Below the pieces are notes generated by a model, which had not been told where the DNA came from, ran no database searches, and was given only the letters and a program-made list of their open reading frames with translations. Shown piece by piece: positions 17,222 to 25,873 of a stretch of DNA of 64,000 nt; within the stretch, counting starts at the first letter, position 1; each line of letters opens with the position of its first letter. The translations under genes and the position numbers were made by a program. Origin of the DNA: Roseicyclus marinus (lineage in GTDB: Bacteria > Pseudomonadota > Alphaproteobacteria > Rhodobacterales > Rhodobacteraceae); assembly GCF_036322625.1 (NCBI RefSeq), contig NZ_AP027266.1, positions 2,173,001-2,237,000 on the forward strand, written 5' to 3'.

Positions 17222-19435
17222 TCAGCCCTCCAGCCGGGACAGATCGGCCACCGCGCCGCAGGTTTCCACGATCCGGTAGAGCAGGTTCAGGCGGTTGCGC
17301 CGCACGACCTGGTTGTCGGAATTGACCTGAACGGCGGTGAAAAACGCGTCGATAGGGGCGCGCAAGGACGCCATATGGGTCATGGCAGCGGCGAAATCCT
17401 CGGCCTCGAGCGCGGGTTTGATCGCGGCCTGTGCCGTGGCCAATGCCTCGAAGAGCGCGCGTTCCTCGTCCGTTTCGGCGAATTTCGGATCGGCCCCGTA
17501 GCGGTATTCGACGCCGTCCTTTTCCTCGGCCTGGGTCAGGATATTGGCCGCGCGGCGGTAGCCCTGGACAAGGTTTTCGCCATCGGGCGTGGCGAGGAAG
17601 GCGGCAAGCGCGCGGGCGCGGGCGACGACGAGGAAAAGGTCGTCGGCGGGCGGTTTGGCCAGCGCCGCGTCGATGATGTCATGGCGGATGCCCTCGTCGC
17701 GGAGATGGACCTTGAGGCGGTCGTGGAAGAAGGCGATGAGGTCATCCGACTTATTCATTGTCTCGCTAAAGTAGTGCCCCAGGGATTCCTTAAATTTCTC
17801 AAGATTCTCTGATTTATATGCTTCGAGGAGATTTTCCGCACGCTGATCACGAAGCGACTCGAGAGCTTCCATTTCTCGCCCGAGTGGCTGCCCGGCGTTA
17901 ATGGCAATTCTGCGGATGATCGGATTGCCAAAGCGCCCTTTTAGGTCGATCCGAACCCCATTCTCCAGCACCATCCGCACGACACCCAGCGCCGCCCGGC
18001 GAAGAGCATAGGGGTCCTTCGACCCCGTGGGCTTCTCGTCAATCGCCCAGAAGCCCGTCAGCGTGTCGATCTTGTCGGCCAGCGCCACGGCGAGAGACAC
18101 GGGGGCTGTCGGCACCTCATCCCCCTGCCCCATCGGTTTCCAATGGTCGCGGGCCGCATCGGCAACTTCCGCCGCGCGTCCGGCGGCGAGCGCATAGTAG
18201 CGGCCCATCACGCCCTGCAATTCGGGGAATTCCCCCACCATTTCCGAGCGCAGATCGGCCTTGGCGATCCGGGCGGCTTCCTCCGCCTGATCCGCATCCG
18301 CGCCAACGAGGGGCGCGATCTCGCGCGCCAAGGCGGCGATGCGGTCGATCCGCGCGGCCTGCGAGCCGAGTTTCGCGTGGAAGGTGACCGATGCCAGCCC
18401 GTCAAGCCACTCGCCCATCCCCGCCTTGGCCACCCGCAGATCGTTTTCCCAGAAAAACGCCGCATCCGACAGCCGGGCCGAGAGAACCTTTTGATTGCCC
18501 GCAAGGATCGTCGCGCCCTGATCGGCGGTTTCGCGGTTGGCGACCGTGATGAAGCTCTCGATCCGGCCCGTTTTCGGATTGCGGACGGAAAAGAATTTCT
18601 GGTGCTCGCGCATGGAGGTTTGCAGCACCTCGGGCGGCAGGTCGAGGAAGCGATCCTCGATCTGTCCCATCAGCACCACGGGCCATTCGACCAGCCCCGC
18701 CACCTCGGCCAGGAGCCCTGCATCGGGCACCAGTTCGAGCCCCGCGGAAAAGGCCATCTGTTCGGCCTCGTGCAGGATATGGGCGGCACGGTCGGCAGAG
18801 GACAGGATCACATGGGCGCGTTTGAGCTTGGCCTCGTAATCGGCAAATCCCGTGACGGTGAAGCGGCCGGGTGCCATGAAGCGATGCCCCTCGGTCGTGT
18901 TGCCGGCGGTGATGCCGTCGACCTCGAACGGCACGATCTCGGACCCGGTTTCAGAGGACAAGATGCACAGGATCGATTGCAGCGGCCGCACCCAGCGCAA
19001 GGAGCCCGCGCCCCAGCGCATGGATTTGGGCCATGGGAAATCGCGGATCACGCGGGTCACCACCTCGGCGATGATCTCGGGCGCGGCGCGGCCCGGTTTC
19101 TCGATCACGGCGACATAGACCTCACCCTTTTTCTCGGACCGGGTCTGCAGCTGGTCGCGGGTCAGGCCCGCACCGCGCAGGAATCCCTCGATCGCCTGTT
19201 CGGGCGCATCGGTGCGGGGGCCGCGCCGTTCCTCGCGCGTGGTGGGGCTGTGGGCGGTCAGACCCTCGATGGTCAGCGTCAGGCGGCGCGGCGTGACGAA
19301 AGCCCCGGCACCGGCATAGGTCAGCCCGGCCTCGACCAGACCGTCTGTCACGAGCCGCTTGAGGTCATCGGCGGCACGGGCCTGCATGCGGGCGGGGATT
19401 TCCTCGGAGAAGAGTTCGAGGAGAAGATCGGGCAT
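17222..19435 (-). CDS. glyS: Glycyl-tRNA synthetase beta subunit with AT-rich insertion
   Basis: This 737-residue protein begins MPDLLLELFSEEIPARMQARA, the diagnostic start of the GlyRS beta chain. It pairs with GlyQ to charge tRNA-Gly in the alpha2beta2 enzyme. ATG 19435 is 5 bp from the upstream fkbM stop. Conserved segments include GPRTDAPEQAIEGFLRGAG, MRWGAGSLRWVRPL, SMREHQKFF, DKIDTLTGFWAI and KDPYALRRAALG. Between about residues 492 and 563 (17745-17960) the DNA becomes strikingly AT-rich (38% G+C in 17761-17820) and encodes a hydrophilic, Lys/Glu-rich segment (ENLLEAYKSENLEKFKES and neighbours). Most shorter homologs would run straight into the FFHDRLKVHLRDEGIRHDII helix there. The reading frame is intact, so the insertion is probably tolerated on the surface. 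Confidence 0.94.
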   Translation of the reverse strand: MPDLLLELFSEEIPARMQARAADDLKRLVTDGLVEAGLTYAGAGAFVTPRRLTLTIEGLTAHSPTTREERRGPRTDAPEQAIEGFLRGAGLTRDQLQTRSEKKGEVYVAVIEKPGRAAPEIIAEVVTRVIRDFPWPKSMRWGAGSLRWVRPLQSILCILSSETGSEIVPFEVDGITAGNTTEGHRFMAPGRFTVTGFADYEAKLKRAHVILSSADRAAHILHEAEQMAFSAGLELVPDAGLLAEVAGLVEWPVVLMGQIEDRFLDLPPEVLQTSMREHQKFFSVRNPKTGRIESFITVANRETADQGATILAGNQKVLSARLSDAAFFWENDLRVAKAGMGEWLDGLASVTFHAKLGSQAARIDRIAALAREIAPLVGADADQAEEAARIAKADLRSEMVGEFPELQGVMGRYYALAAGRAAEVADAARDHWKPMGQGDEVPTAPVSLAVALADKIDTLTGFWAIDEKPTGSKDPYALRRAALGVVRMVLENGVRIDLKGRFGNPIIRRIAINAGQPLGREMEALESLRDQRAENLLEAYKSENLEKFKESLGHYFSETMNKSDDLIAFFHDRLKVHLRDEGIRHDIIDAALAKPPADDLFLVVARARALAAFLATPDGENLVQGYRRAANILTQAEEKDGVEYRYGADPKFAETDEERALFEALATAQAAIKPALEAEDFAAAMTHMASLRAPIDAFFTAVQVNSDNQVVRRNRLNLLYRIVETCGAVADLSRLEG

Positions 19436-19439
19436 GGTC

Positions 19440-20132
19440 TCAGATCCAGTCGAGGTTGACGCGGGTGACAGGGTATTCTGCGGCGATGGTTTCGCGCAGG
19501 GCGGCAAAGCGGGGGCGCAGGTCGCGGAATTTCATCTCGTGGGTTTCGGCCACGGTGAGGCCGACCAGATCGAACAGCCGATGGGCCTGCATATGTTCCA
19601 GAAGCTCAAGCTCCGCCCCCTCGATATCCATCTTGAGAAAGGCGATGCGGCCCGATTTGGCGGCCAGATCGCGGATCATGTCGGGCAGTGCGATCATGGC
19701 GACCTCGATGGTGGCATCTTTCGCCTCGTCGATGTTGCGCCCGCCCGGGATGACGGTCGATTTCACCGAACCGCCCATCGGGTTGTCGTCGAAATTGGCG
19801 GCGCGCATCAGGCGGACATTGCCCGAGGTCACGCCCACGGCGACATTGTGGAGCGTCACATTGGGCCTGTCCCCGACGCGGGCGGACAATTGCGCAAAGG
19901 CGAAAGGGTCGGGCTCGAAGGCATGAACGGTGGCCCCCGTCTCGGCCAAGGGACCGGTGACCGCCCCCACATTCGCGCCGCAATCAAGGACCACGTCGCC
20001 GGGTCGCAGCATCGACAGGATGCCCTGCAACAGGCCACGGGCGAATTGCGCGCGCTCGTTGCGCTGCGCGCGGCGCTTGAGCTTGTCATGGGCGGCTTTC
20101 AGCGCCTCGAACTCGGCCTGCAGCTCTGCCAT
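19440..20132 (-). CDS. FkbM-family methyltransferase
   Basis: This 230-residue protein opens with a charged helical segment (residues 1-35, possible coiled coil). It continues with the class I SAM-binding core: VVLDCGANVGAVTG (motif I, about 47-60), VHAFEPDPFAFAQL (acidic loop binding the ribose), VTLHNVAVG, and [17 protein letters not shown]. The last of these is the FkbM-specific KMDIEGAE segment. FkbM enzymes O-methylate sugars or small hydroxylated molecules; the substrate here is unknown. It sits 3 bp after the DUF6446 gene and 4 bp before glyS, inside the glycyl-tRNA synthetase operon. A paralog lies two genes upstream. Confidence 0.9.
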   Translation of the reverse strand: MAELQAEFEALKAAHDKLKRRAQRNERAQFARGLLQGILSMLRPGDVVLDCGANVGAVTGPLAETGATVHAFEPDPFAFAQLSARVGDRPNVTLHNVAVGVTSGNVRLMRAANFDDNPMGGSVKSTVIPGGRNIDEAKDATIEVAMIALPDMIRDLAAKSGRIAFLKMDIEGAELELLEHMQAHRLFDLVGLTVAETHEMKFRDLRPRFAALRETIAAEYPVTRVNLDWI

Positions 20133-20135
20133 GCC

Positions 20136-20600
20136 CTAGCCCTCCAACCGGCCGTTCCACTGGTGCCAGACATAGGCGCGGCCATCGGGAAAGACGGCGA
20201 TGACGCGGTCGGCACCGGGGCGCACCTCGGTCTGGGCAAGAACGGCCTGCGCCGCACCGCTGGCGAGCGCGTCCCCGATGGCGGCGGCATCGAAACAGCC
20301 GAACCAATCGGGCGCGATGAGCGGCACGGCCTCGGCCACGGGCGGAGCCGCTGCCACGAGACGCGCCGCCGTTTCGGGGTCAAGCGTCAGGCAGGCGCGG
20401 AACCGCAGCGGCGAGGTGTCGGCGTCGATCGCCTCTGCCGTCAGGGGGCGCAGGGTTTCCAAGGTGCCGTCGGCAAAGGTCACCTCCAGCGTCTGGAGCC
20501 TGACGGGCTCGTAATAGGCGCGCGTCTGGAAATACCATTGCACCGCCCCGAAGATGGCGGTGATGCCCAGAATGGCGATGCCGATGATCTTGCCGTTCAT
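20136..20600 (-). CDS. DUF6446 family protein
   Basis: This 154-residue protein has one N-terminal membrane helix (about residues 5-22, IIGIAILGITAIFGAVQWYF), so it is anchored in the inner membrane. The rest forms a soluble domain with RACLTLDPE, APDWFGCFDAAAIGDAL and RVIAVFPDGRAYVWHQWN. The two cysteines (FRACLT, WFGCFD) could form a disulfide. I recognise it as the small protein normally encoded between glyQ and glyS in Rhodobacterales (DUF6446). Its function is unknown; constant linkage suggests it was captured in the operon rather than being part of the synthetase. It is separated from both fkbM neighbours by only 3-4 bp. Confidence 0.85.
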   Translation of the reverse strand: MNGKIIGIAILGITAIFGAVQWYFQTRAYYEPVRLQTLEVTFADGTLETLRPLTAEAIDADTSPLRFRACLTLDPETAARLVAAAPPVAEAVPLIAPDWFGCFDAAAIGDALASGAAQAVLAQTEVRPGADRVIAVFPDGRAYVWHQWNGRLEG

Positions 20601-20604
20601 CGTC

Positions 20605-21336
20605 TCATCCCCAGTTCAGGTTCACGTAGCCCGGCGCGTCCGTCCGGGCCCAAAGGGTCAGCGCGCGCACATCGGCATAGGTGGCGGGGTCGAGCCGTTC
20701 ATGGGTTTCGACGAAAACCGCCAGCCCATCATGGAAACACCCCGCCGCGCGCATCGCTGCCAGAACGGCCAGTTCCGCCCCTTCGATATCCATCTTGATC
20801 AGTCGGGGCGGCTTGGTCAGGCCGGCAAGGATCGCGCGAATGTCGCGGGTTTCGACCTCGTGGGCGATATGGCCCGCGACGGCATAGCGGCCATGGGCGA
20901 TGCTGGCAGCCTTGGACGCGCTGCGCGGCCTTTCGGCAAAGGAGGCGGGCAGGATCAGGGTGGTGGTTCCGTCACGATCGCTGACGGCGGCCTGATGCAG
21001 ATGGACATTCGCCTGCCCGGCAAAACGCTCGGCCAGAAGGGCAAAGGTCGCGGGCTCGGGTTCGAAGGCATGAACCTCTGCCCCGGTCGCGGCGAGCTTG
21101 GCCGTCATGTCACCGACATTGGCCCCGAGATCGAGCGCGATGTCGCCCGGCCCGAGTGCCGCCGCAAGCGCATCGAACCTTTCTTCGGCCCGCGCCATCA
21201 GGCGGCGCTTGAGCTTGCGAAAGCAGATCGCACCAAGCGCCATGGGCAGATCGCTGCCAGCCGCAAACAGCCCCTCCACCGGCCCGATCGGCCAGAGGTC
21301 GTGTCGCGCGAAATGGGCCAGCGGCGCGGTCGTCAT
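20605..21336 (-). CDS. FkbM-family methyltransferase (second copy in the gly operon)
   Basis: This 243-residue protein has the same domain order as the copy at 19440: a basic helical lead-in ([16 protein letters not shown]), [17 protein letters not shown] (motif I), [35 protein letters not shown], and [17 protein letters not shown]. Its ATG (21336) overlaps the glyQ stop by ATGA, so it is translationally coupled. The two FkbM proteins end alike (VTRVNLDWI and GYVNLNWG), which supports an old duplication around the DUF6446 gene. The start is taken at MTTAPLAHF because anything upstream lies in glyQ. The methylation substrate is unknown. Confidence 0.9.
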   Translation of the reverse strand: MTTAPLAHFARHDLWPIGPVEGLFAAGSDLPMALGAICFRKLKRRLMARAEERFDALAAALGPGDIALDLGANVGDMTAKLAATGAEVHAFEPEPATFALLAERFAGQANVHLHQAAVSDRDGTTTLILPASFAERPRSASKAASIAHGRYAVAGHIAHEVETRDIRAILAGLTKPPRLIKMDIEGAELAVLAAMRAAGCFHDGLAVFVETHERLDPATYADVRALTLWARTDAPGYVNLNWG

Positions 21337-22271
21337 GCCTGCGCGGCCTCTTCCGGCACCCAGCCGCCTGCGCGGGTCTGGACGAAGGCATCGGCGCAGA
21401 GCTTGGCCAGCGTGCGGACGCGGCCGATATAGGCCTGCCGTTCGGTGACCGAGATGACCCCGCGTGCATCGAGCAGGTTGAAGAGATGGCTGGCCTTGAT
21501 GCACTGGTCATAGGCCGGATGGACCATGATGATGCGCTTGCCGGTCTTGGGATCCTCCGCCCCCGCATCGAGCAGGCGGCGGCACTCGGCCTCGGCATCC
21601 TCGAAATGGCGCAGCAGGTTCTCGGTGCTGGCGGCATCGAAATTGTGGCGGGAATATTCCTCTTCGGTCTGGCGGAAGATGTCGCCGTATTTCAGCGGGA
21701 TGGGAGCGGCGGGGTCGTTGAAGGGCATGTCCATCACGTGATCGATGCCCAGCACATACATGGCAAGCCGTTCCAACCCGTAGGTCAATTCGCCCGAAAC
21801 CGGGTGGCAGTCATGGCCGCCCACCTGCTGGAAATAGGTGAATTGCGACACTTCCATGCCGTCGCACCAGACTTCCCAGCCCAGACCCCATGCGCCCAAG
21901 GTCGGGCTTTCCCAATCATCCTCGACAAAGCGGATGTCATGGAGCGCCATGTCGATCCCGATGGCCTGAAGCGAGCCGAGATACAGCTCCTGCAGGTTCG
22001 GGGGCGAGGGTTTGATGATGACCTGGTACTGGTAGTAATGCTGCAGCCGGTTGGGGTTTTCCCCGTAGCGCCCGTCGGTCGGGCGGCGCGAGGGTTGGAC
22101 ATAGGCCGCAGCCCAGGCCTGCGTGCCCAGGGATCGCAGCGTGGTCGCGGGGTGAAAGGTGCCTGCCCCCACTTCCATGTCATAGGGTTGCAGGATCGCG
22201 CAGCCCTTTGCGGCCCAATAGGCCTGCAGGCGCAGGATGATGTCCTGGAAACTCCGGGGGGTGTCTGACAT
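21333..22271 (-). CDS. glyQ: Glycyl-tRNA synthetase alpha subunit
   Basis: This 312-residue protein begins [44 protein letters not shown] and has [45 protein letters not shown] and [11 protein letters not shown]. These are the class II active-site segments of the GlyRS alpha chain that bind glycine, ATP and the tRNA end. Length and start match the family. It is the first gene of a minus-strand operon glyQ-fkbM-DUF6446-fkbM-glyS, with ppdK about 100 bp further. The promoter must lie in the 226-bp gap to the divergent gene at 22498. Confidence 0.97.
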   Translation of the reverse strand: MSDTPRSFQDIILRLQAYWAAKGCAILQPYDMEVGAGTFHPATTLRSLGTQAWAAAYVQPSRRPTDGRYGENPNRLQHYYQYQVIIKPSPPNLQELYLGSLQAIGIDMALHDIRFVEDDWESPTLGAWGLGWEVWCDGMEVSQFTYFQQVGGHDCHPVSGELTYGLERLAMYVLGIDHVMDMPFNDPAAPIPLKYGDIFRQTEEEYSRHNFDAASTENLLRHFEDAEAECRRLLDAGAEDPKTGKRIIMVHPAYDQCIKASHLFNLLDARGVISVTERQAYIGRVRTLAKLCADAFVQTRAGGWVPEEAAQA

Positions 22272-22497
22272 GGGCGGCACCGGTCTTTCTGGGCGTTGTT
22301 GCGCTGGGGATTGCGGCCTGAGGCCGGGTCTCTCTAGTGTCACAGGTCGTGACGGTCAACGCGCAGCCTGCACCGGGCGACTTGCAGTCGAGGGTTTTTA
22401 TGGTGCATTCCGACATGGCTTTGATAACTTTCGACGCGGCGGTATCTGCGCCATGGGCGCTGTCGGGCAAACGATTGACGCAGGGAATTTGAGCAAG

Positions 22498-24303
22498 ATG
22501 CAACTGAACGGAATTCGTCGACTTCTGGCGCTGATGTTGGCCGCGACCCTTTTCGCGGCCCTGTTGGCCCCGCAGGCGGCGCGCGCCCAGCAAGGCGTCT
22601 TCATCCAGATCGAAAGCCACGCGGCCCTGACCGAGGCCGAGGCCCGCGCGCGCGCCTATGCCCAGCAGGTGCCAAACGTGAATGCCTTCAGGGCCACCAC
22701 CGGGCTTTATGCCGTGGCGCTTGGCCCCTACACGCCGCAGGATGCGGAGGCCCTGTTGCGCCAGCTTCTGGCGCAAGGGGCGGTGCCGCGCGACAGTTTC
22801 GTCGTGACCGGCCAACCCTATGTCACGCAGGTCTATCCCGTGGGCGTCGATGCCTTGGCCACCGGGCCGGGGGCCGCGCCGCAGACAGGCGCCAGCGCGC
22901 CGAGCATCGAACAGAGCGTTCTTCCGGCCACAGGCGCCACGGATGCCACGATAGCCCCGCCCGTCATCCCGGAACCCGAGGAGACGCTGCAACAAGCCCG
23001 CCAGAGCGAGGCGCAGCTTGACCGCGCGGGCCGCGACGCGTTGCAGATCGCACTGCAATGGTTCGGCTTTTACAATTCCACCATCGACGGGGCCTTTGGT
23101 CCCGGCACCCGCAACGCGATGTCGAACTGGCAGAGCGCGCGCGGCTTCGAGCCGACGGGCGTCCTGACGACGCGTCAACGCGCGCAGCTGCTCGACGAAT
23201 ATGGCAGCGAGCTTGCCGCGCTGGGGATGGAACCCGTGCGCGACGACCGGGCCGGCATCCAGATCGACCTGCCGCTCGCGATGGTGCGGTTCCAGGATTA
23301 CAATTTCCCCTTCGCCCGCTTTGCGCCCGTGGACGACAGCGGCGTTCAGGTCCTGTTGATAAGCCAGCCGGGCGACCGCAGCACGCTGTTTGGTCTTTAC
23401 GAGATCATGCAGACGCTCGAGATCGTGCCGCTCGAGGGGGAACGCCAGCGCCAGGGCGACCGCTTCCTGCTGACCGGGCAATCCGACACGTTGCGCAGCC
23501 ATACCGAGGCACGGCTCACGGGTGGCGCGGTCAAGGGGTTCACGCTGGTCTGGCCGCCCGAACGCGATGCCGAAATCGCCCGCGTCCTGCCGATGATGCA
23601 GCAAAGCTTCACCGCGCTGGACGGCGTGCTCGATCCCGGCGCGATCCCCGAGGGGCAGGAAGCCGATATCGACACCGTATCGGGGCTGGAGGTGCGCAGG
23701 CCCATTCGCGTGCGCTCGGGCTTTTACGTGGATGCGCAGGGCAGCGTCCTGACCACGACCGATGCCATCCCCGCGCAATGCACGCAGGTTCTGATCGATG
23801 ACGCCTACGAGGCCGACATCGTCTATCGCGACGATGCGCTTGGGCTGGCCGTGCTGCGGCCGCGTCAGCGCCTTGCCCCCATCGCCTTTGCCGAGATCGC
23901 CGCAGCACCGGGACGGCCGCGCGACGAGGTGGCGGCTGCGGGCTTCCCCTTTGACGGGGCGCTGGGAACGGCGTCGATGGTGTTCGGCACGCTCGCCGAT
24001 CTTCAGGGGATCGCGGGGGAAACGACGATCCAGCGGCTTGCGCTCGACACCTCGGACAGCGAGGCGGGCGGGCCTGTCTTCGACCAGACCGGATCGGTCT
24101 TGGGGATGGTTCTTCCGGGGCTCGACGGGGCACGCGCCCTGCCCGCGGAGGTGACGCTTGCCCTGCGCGCGGACCAGTTGACGGATGTCTTTGCCGCCGC
24201 CGGTCTCCGGCCCACCTTGTCGAGCCGCACCACTGCGATGGGGCGCGAGCGGCTGGCGCGGCTGGGCGCGGACATGACGGTGACGGTCACCTGCTGGAAC
24301 TGA
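22498..24303 (+). CDS. Secreted SPOR/peptidoglycan-binding protein with degenerate trypsin-like domain
   Basis: This 601-residue protein has a signal peptide (residues 1-33, ending AARAQQG). A SPOR-like segment follows (about 35-120, VFIQIESHAALTEAEARARA, TGLYAVALGPY). Next is a peptidoglycan-binding_1 domain (about 175-240, LQIALQWFGFYNSTIDGAFGPGTRNAMSNWQ), a middle region, and a C-terminal chymotrypsin-like fold (about 400-580, GFYVDAQGSVLTTTDAI to EAGGPVFDQTGSVLGMVLPG). The catalytic set looks broken: the usual TxxH position reads TTTDA, and the usual GNSGGP nucleophile reads SEAGGP, with Ala in place of Ser; only the DDALGLAVL aspartate remains. I infer a non-proteolytic wall-binding protein. 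ATG 22498 directly precedes the signal sequence. It diverges from glyQ. Confidence 0.82.
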   Translation: MQLNGIRRLLALMLAATLFAALLAPQAARAQQGVFIQIESHAALTEAEARARAYAQQVPNVNAFRATTGLYAVALGPYTPQDAEALLRQLLAQGAVPRDSFVVTGQPYVTQVYPVGVDALATGPGAAPQTGASAPSIEQSVLPATGATDATIAPPVIPEPEETLQQARQSEAQLDRAGRDALQIALQWFGFYNSTIDGAFGPGTRNAMSNWQSARGFEPTGVLTTRQRAQLLDEYGSELAALGMEPVRDDRAGIQIDLPLAMVRFQDYNFPFARFAPVDDSGVQVLLISQPGDRSTLFGLYEIMQTLEIVPLEGERQRQGDRFLLTGQSDTLRSHTEARLTGGAVKGFTLVWPPERDAEIARVLPMMQQSFTALDGVLDPGAIPEGQEADIDTVSGLEVRRPIRVRSGFYVDAQGSVLTTTDAIPAQCTQVLIDDAYEADIVYRDDALGLAVLRPRQRLAPIAFAEIAAAPGRPRDEVAAAGFPFDGALGTASMVFGTLADLQGIAGETTIQRLALDTSDSEAGGPVFDQTGSVLGMVLPGLDGARALPAEVTLALRADQLTDVFAAAGLRPTLSSRTTAMGRERLARLGADMTVTVTCWN

Positions 24304-24353
24304 GGCCTGCTGACGCGGGCACGGATAGCACCGCGCCGCCAGGCTCAGAGATC

Positions 24354-24390
24354 GGCCAGCCCCGGGGTTTGGCACATGACGGGGCTGGCC
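24354..24390. terminator. Hairpin terminator between convergent genes (first of two)
   Basis: GGCCAGCCCCG (24354-24364) pairs perfectly with CGGGGCTGGCC (24380-24390) over a 15-base loop. It lies between the convergent peptidoglycan-binding protein and fasciclin genes, so it could serve both strands. No long T-run follows. Confidence 0.55.
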
Positions 24391-24394
24391 TGAC

Positions 24395-24421
24395 GCCACG
24401 GGCCGGGGCGCGACCCGTGGC
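24395..24421. terminator. Hairpin terminator between convergent genes (second of two)
   Basis: GCCACGGG (24395-24402) pairs perfectly with CCCGTGGC (24414-24421). It follows the first hairpin by only four bases and ends 11 bases before the fasciclin stop codon. Confidence 0.5.
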
Positions 24422-24432
24422 GATGGGTGAGC

Positions 24433-24987
24433 TCAGTTCGCGTCGGGCAAAAGCACCGTGTCGATCACGTGGATCACGCCGTTGGATTGATCCACATCGG
24501 CCTGCGTGACCGTGGCCATCCGGCCCTGTTCGTCCTCGATCATCACACGGCCATTGACCATGCGCGCGGTAAAGGTGCAGCCGCCCACGGTTTCGATCGG
24601 ATGGGCACCGCCCGATGCGCGGATCATGCCGACGATATCGGTCGAAAATGCCTCGGCCCCCACGACATGGCAGGTCAGGATCTCGACCAGCCGGTCGCGG
24701 TTGCGCGGCTCGAGAAGCGCTGCGACCTGATCCTGCGGCAGGGCGGCAAAGGCATCGTTGACCGGCGCAAAGACGGTGAAGGGCCCCGCGCTTTGCAGCG
24801 TCTCGACAAGTCCCGCGGCCTGAACGGCGGCGACAAGCGTGGTGTGATCTGCCGAATTCACGGCGTTTTCGACGATGTTGCGCTCGGGGAACATCGGGGC
24901 GCCCCCGACCATGGGCACGGTCTGGGCAAAGGCCGCGCCTGCGATCAACGTGGCGGTCAGGGTGGCTGCAAGTGTCGTCTTGGTCAT
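24433..24987 (-). CDS. Secreted fasciclin-domain protein
   Basis: This 184-residue protein has a signal peptide (residues 1-22, ending AFA-QT) and one fasciclin (FAS1) domain at about 38-184. Conserved segments are NIVENAVNSADHTTLVAAVQAAGL, GPFTVFAPVNDAFAALP, LVEILTCHVVG and SNGVIHVIDTVLLP. FAS1 proteins are surface or periplasmic adhesion-type domains. Start ATG 24987 is preceded by GGAGAGACGAC. It is the last gene of a minus-strand set after an ECF sigma factor and its anti-sigma factor, which strongly suggests it is in their regulon. The same trio is known from mycobacterial SigK/RskA with the fasciclin proteins MPT70/MPT83. Confidence 0.93.
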   Translation of the reverse strand: MTKTTLAATLTATLIAGAAFAQTVPMVGGAPMFPERNIVENAVNSADHTTLVAAVQAAGLVETLQSAGPFTVFAPVNDAFAALPQDQVAALLEPRNRDRLVEILTCHVVGAEAFSTDIVGMIRASGGAHPIETVGGCTFTARMVNGRVMIEDEQGRMATVTQADVDQSNGVIHVIDTVLLPDAN

Positions 24988-25120
24988 GTCGTCTCTCCAT
25001 CTGTTGGTCGTCGGCCACCGCCCGGGATCGGGGGTGGCGATGACCAAACCACGAAGAGAAGCGGCAATGGGTTTCAGACGGATCGAACCTTGGGCGTTCA
25101 CGCTTGCGTGACCCGGTGCC

Positions 25121-25873
25121 TCAGAGCGCAACCAGCCGCCCCAGCGCAAGGATCGCGCCCGTGGGTTGCCCCGTCGGCGATCCGCCGGGGGGCTCGTCCG
25201 AGATGGCAAGCGCCGCGCCTGCTCCGAACAGCCCCGAAACCTCGGGCGGGGGCATCAGCGTGGTCAGCGGCGCCTCGCCCAGAAGGCCAAGGGAAATCGG
25301 CGGCGTGGCCTCGTCCAGCACCAGCCAGACCTCTTGCGCGCGGTCTTGGGTCGGGCCGCCCGCGACGCGGAGCAATTGCAGCGCGCCATTCGGCTCTCGC
25401 GTCACGGCCAGCCCCAGACCCGATCCGTCCAGCGGCAGGATATGCGTCATCAGGATCGTGCCGGGCGGGATGCCCGCTGCCTCCTCCGCGCCCGCGTCGG
25501 TTGGCGGCGTATCGGGTCGCTCGATCACGGGCAGGACGGCAAATCCCACGGCCACGGCGGCGATTGCACCGCTCAGGGCACTCACCCCGCGCCAGAAGGC
25601 CACCCGGTCCCACAGGGGCACAGGGGCGTTTGCGGGCAAAATCCGGGCCATCACGGCCGCTTCCAGCCCCGGCGGCGGGGCCACGGGCGCGACCTCTGCC
25701 TCGGCCATGGTGGCGAAATGCGCCTGCCAAGCCGCGACCGCGCGGGCAAGCGCCGGATCGCGCGCGAGACGCGCCTCGAAGGCCGCGCGCTCGGCCCCGT
25801 CGAGCAGCCCAAGCGCGTATTCCGCGGCAAGGGCCTCGTCCTCGGGCATCTGGTCTTCGGGCCGCCCGGTCAT
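25121..25873 (-). CDS. RskA-like anti-sigma factor
   Basis: This 250-residue protein has an N-terminal cytoplasmic sigma-binding part (about 1-95, EYALGLLDGAERAAFEARLARDPALARAVAAW, the anti-sigma-K N-terminal pattern). One membrane helix lies at about 100-122 (SGAIAAVAVGFAVLPVI). A periplasmic RskA-type domain follows (about 140-250, ILPLDGSGLGLAVTREPNGALQLL, QEVWLVLDEATPPISLGLL). No zinc-binding HxxxCxxC motif is present, so it belongs to the RskA class rather than ZAS. Its ATG (25873) overlaps the sigma-factor stop (ATGA), so sigma and anti-sigma are made together. It would hold the sigma factor at the membrane until regulated proteolysis releases it. Confidence 0.9.
   Translation of the reverse strand: MTGRPEDQMPEDEALAAEYALGLLDGAERAAFEARLARDPALARAVAAWQAHFATMAEAEVAPVAPPPGLEAAVMARILPANAPVPLWDRVAFWRGVSALSGAIAAVAVGFAVLPVIERPDTPPTDAGAEEAAGIPPGTILMTHILPLDGSGLGLAVTREPNGALQLLRVAGGPTQDRAQEVWLVLDEATPPISLGLLGEAPLTTLMPPPEVSGLFGAGAALAISDEPPGGSPTGQPTGAILALGRLVAL

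Noticed and set aside
14732-17812. A plus-strand open frame of about 1026 codons
   Set aside because: It is entirely antisense to ppdK and glyS, with His/Gly/Arg-rich composition and no domain.
25060-25110. tRNA-like GGTTCGATCC T-loop on the minus strand
   Set aside because: No acceptor, D or anticodon arms can be formed around it.
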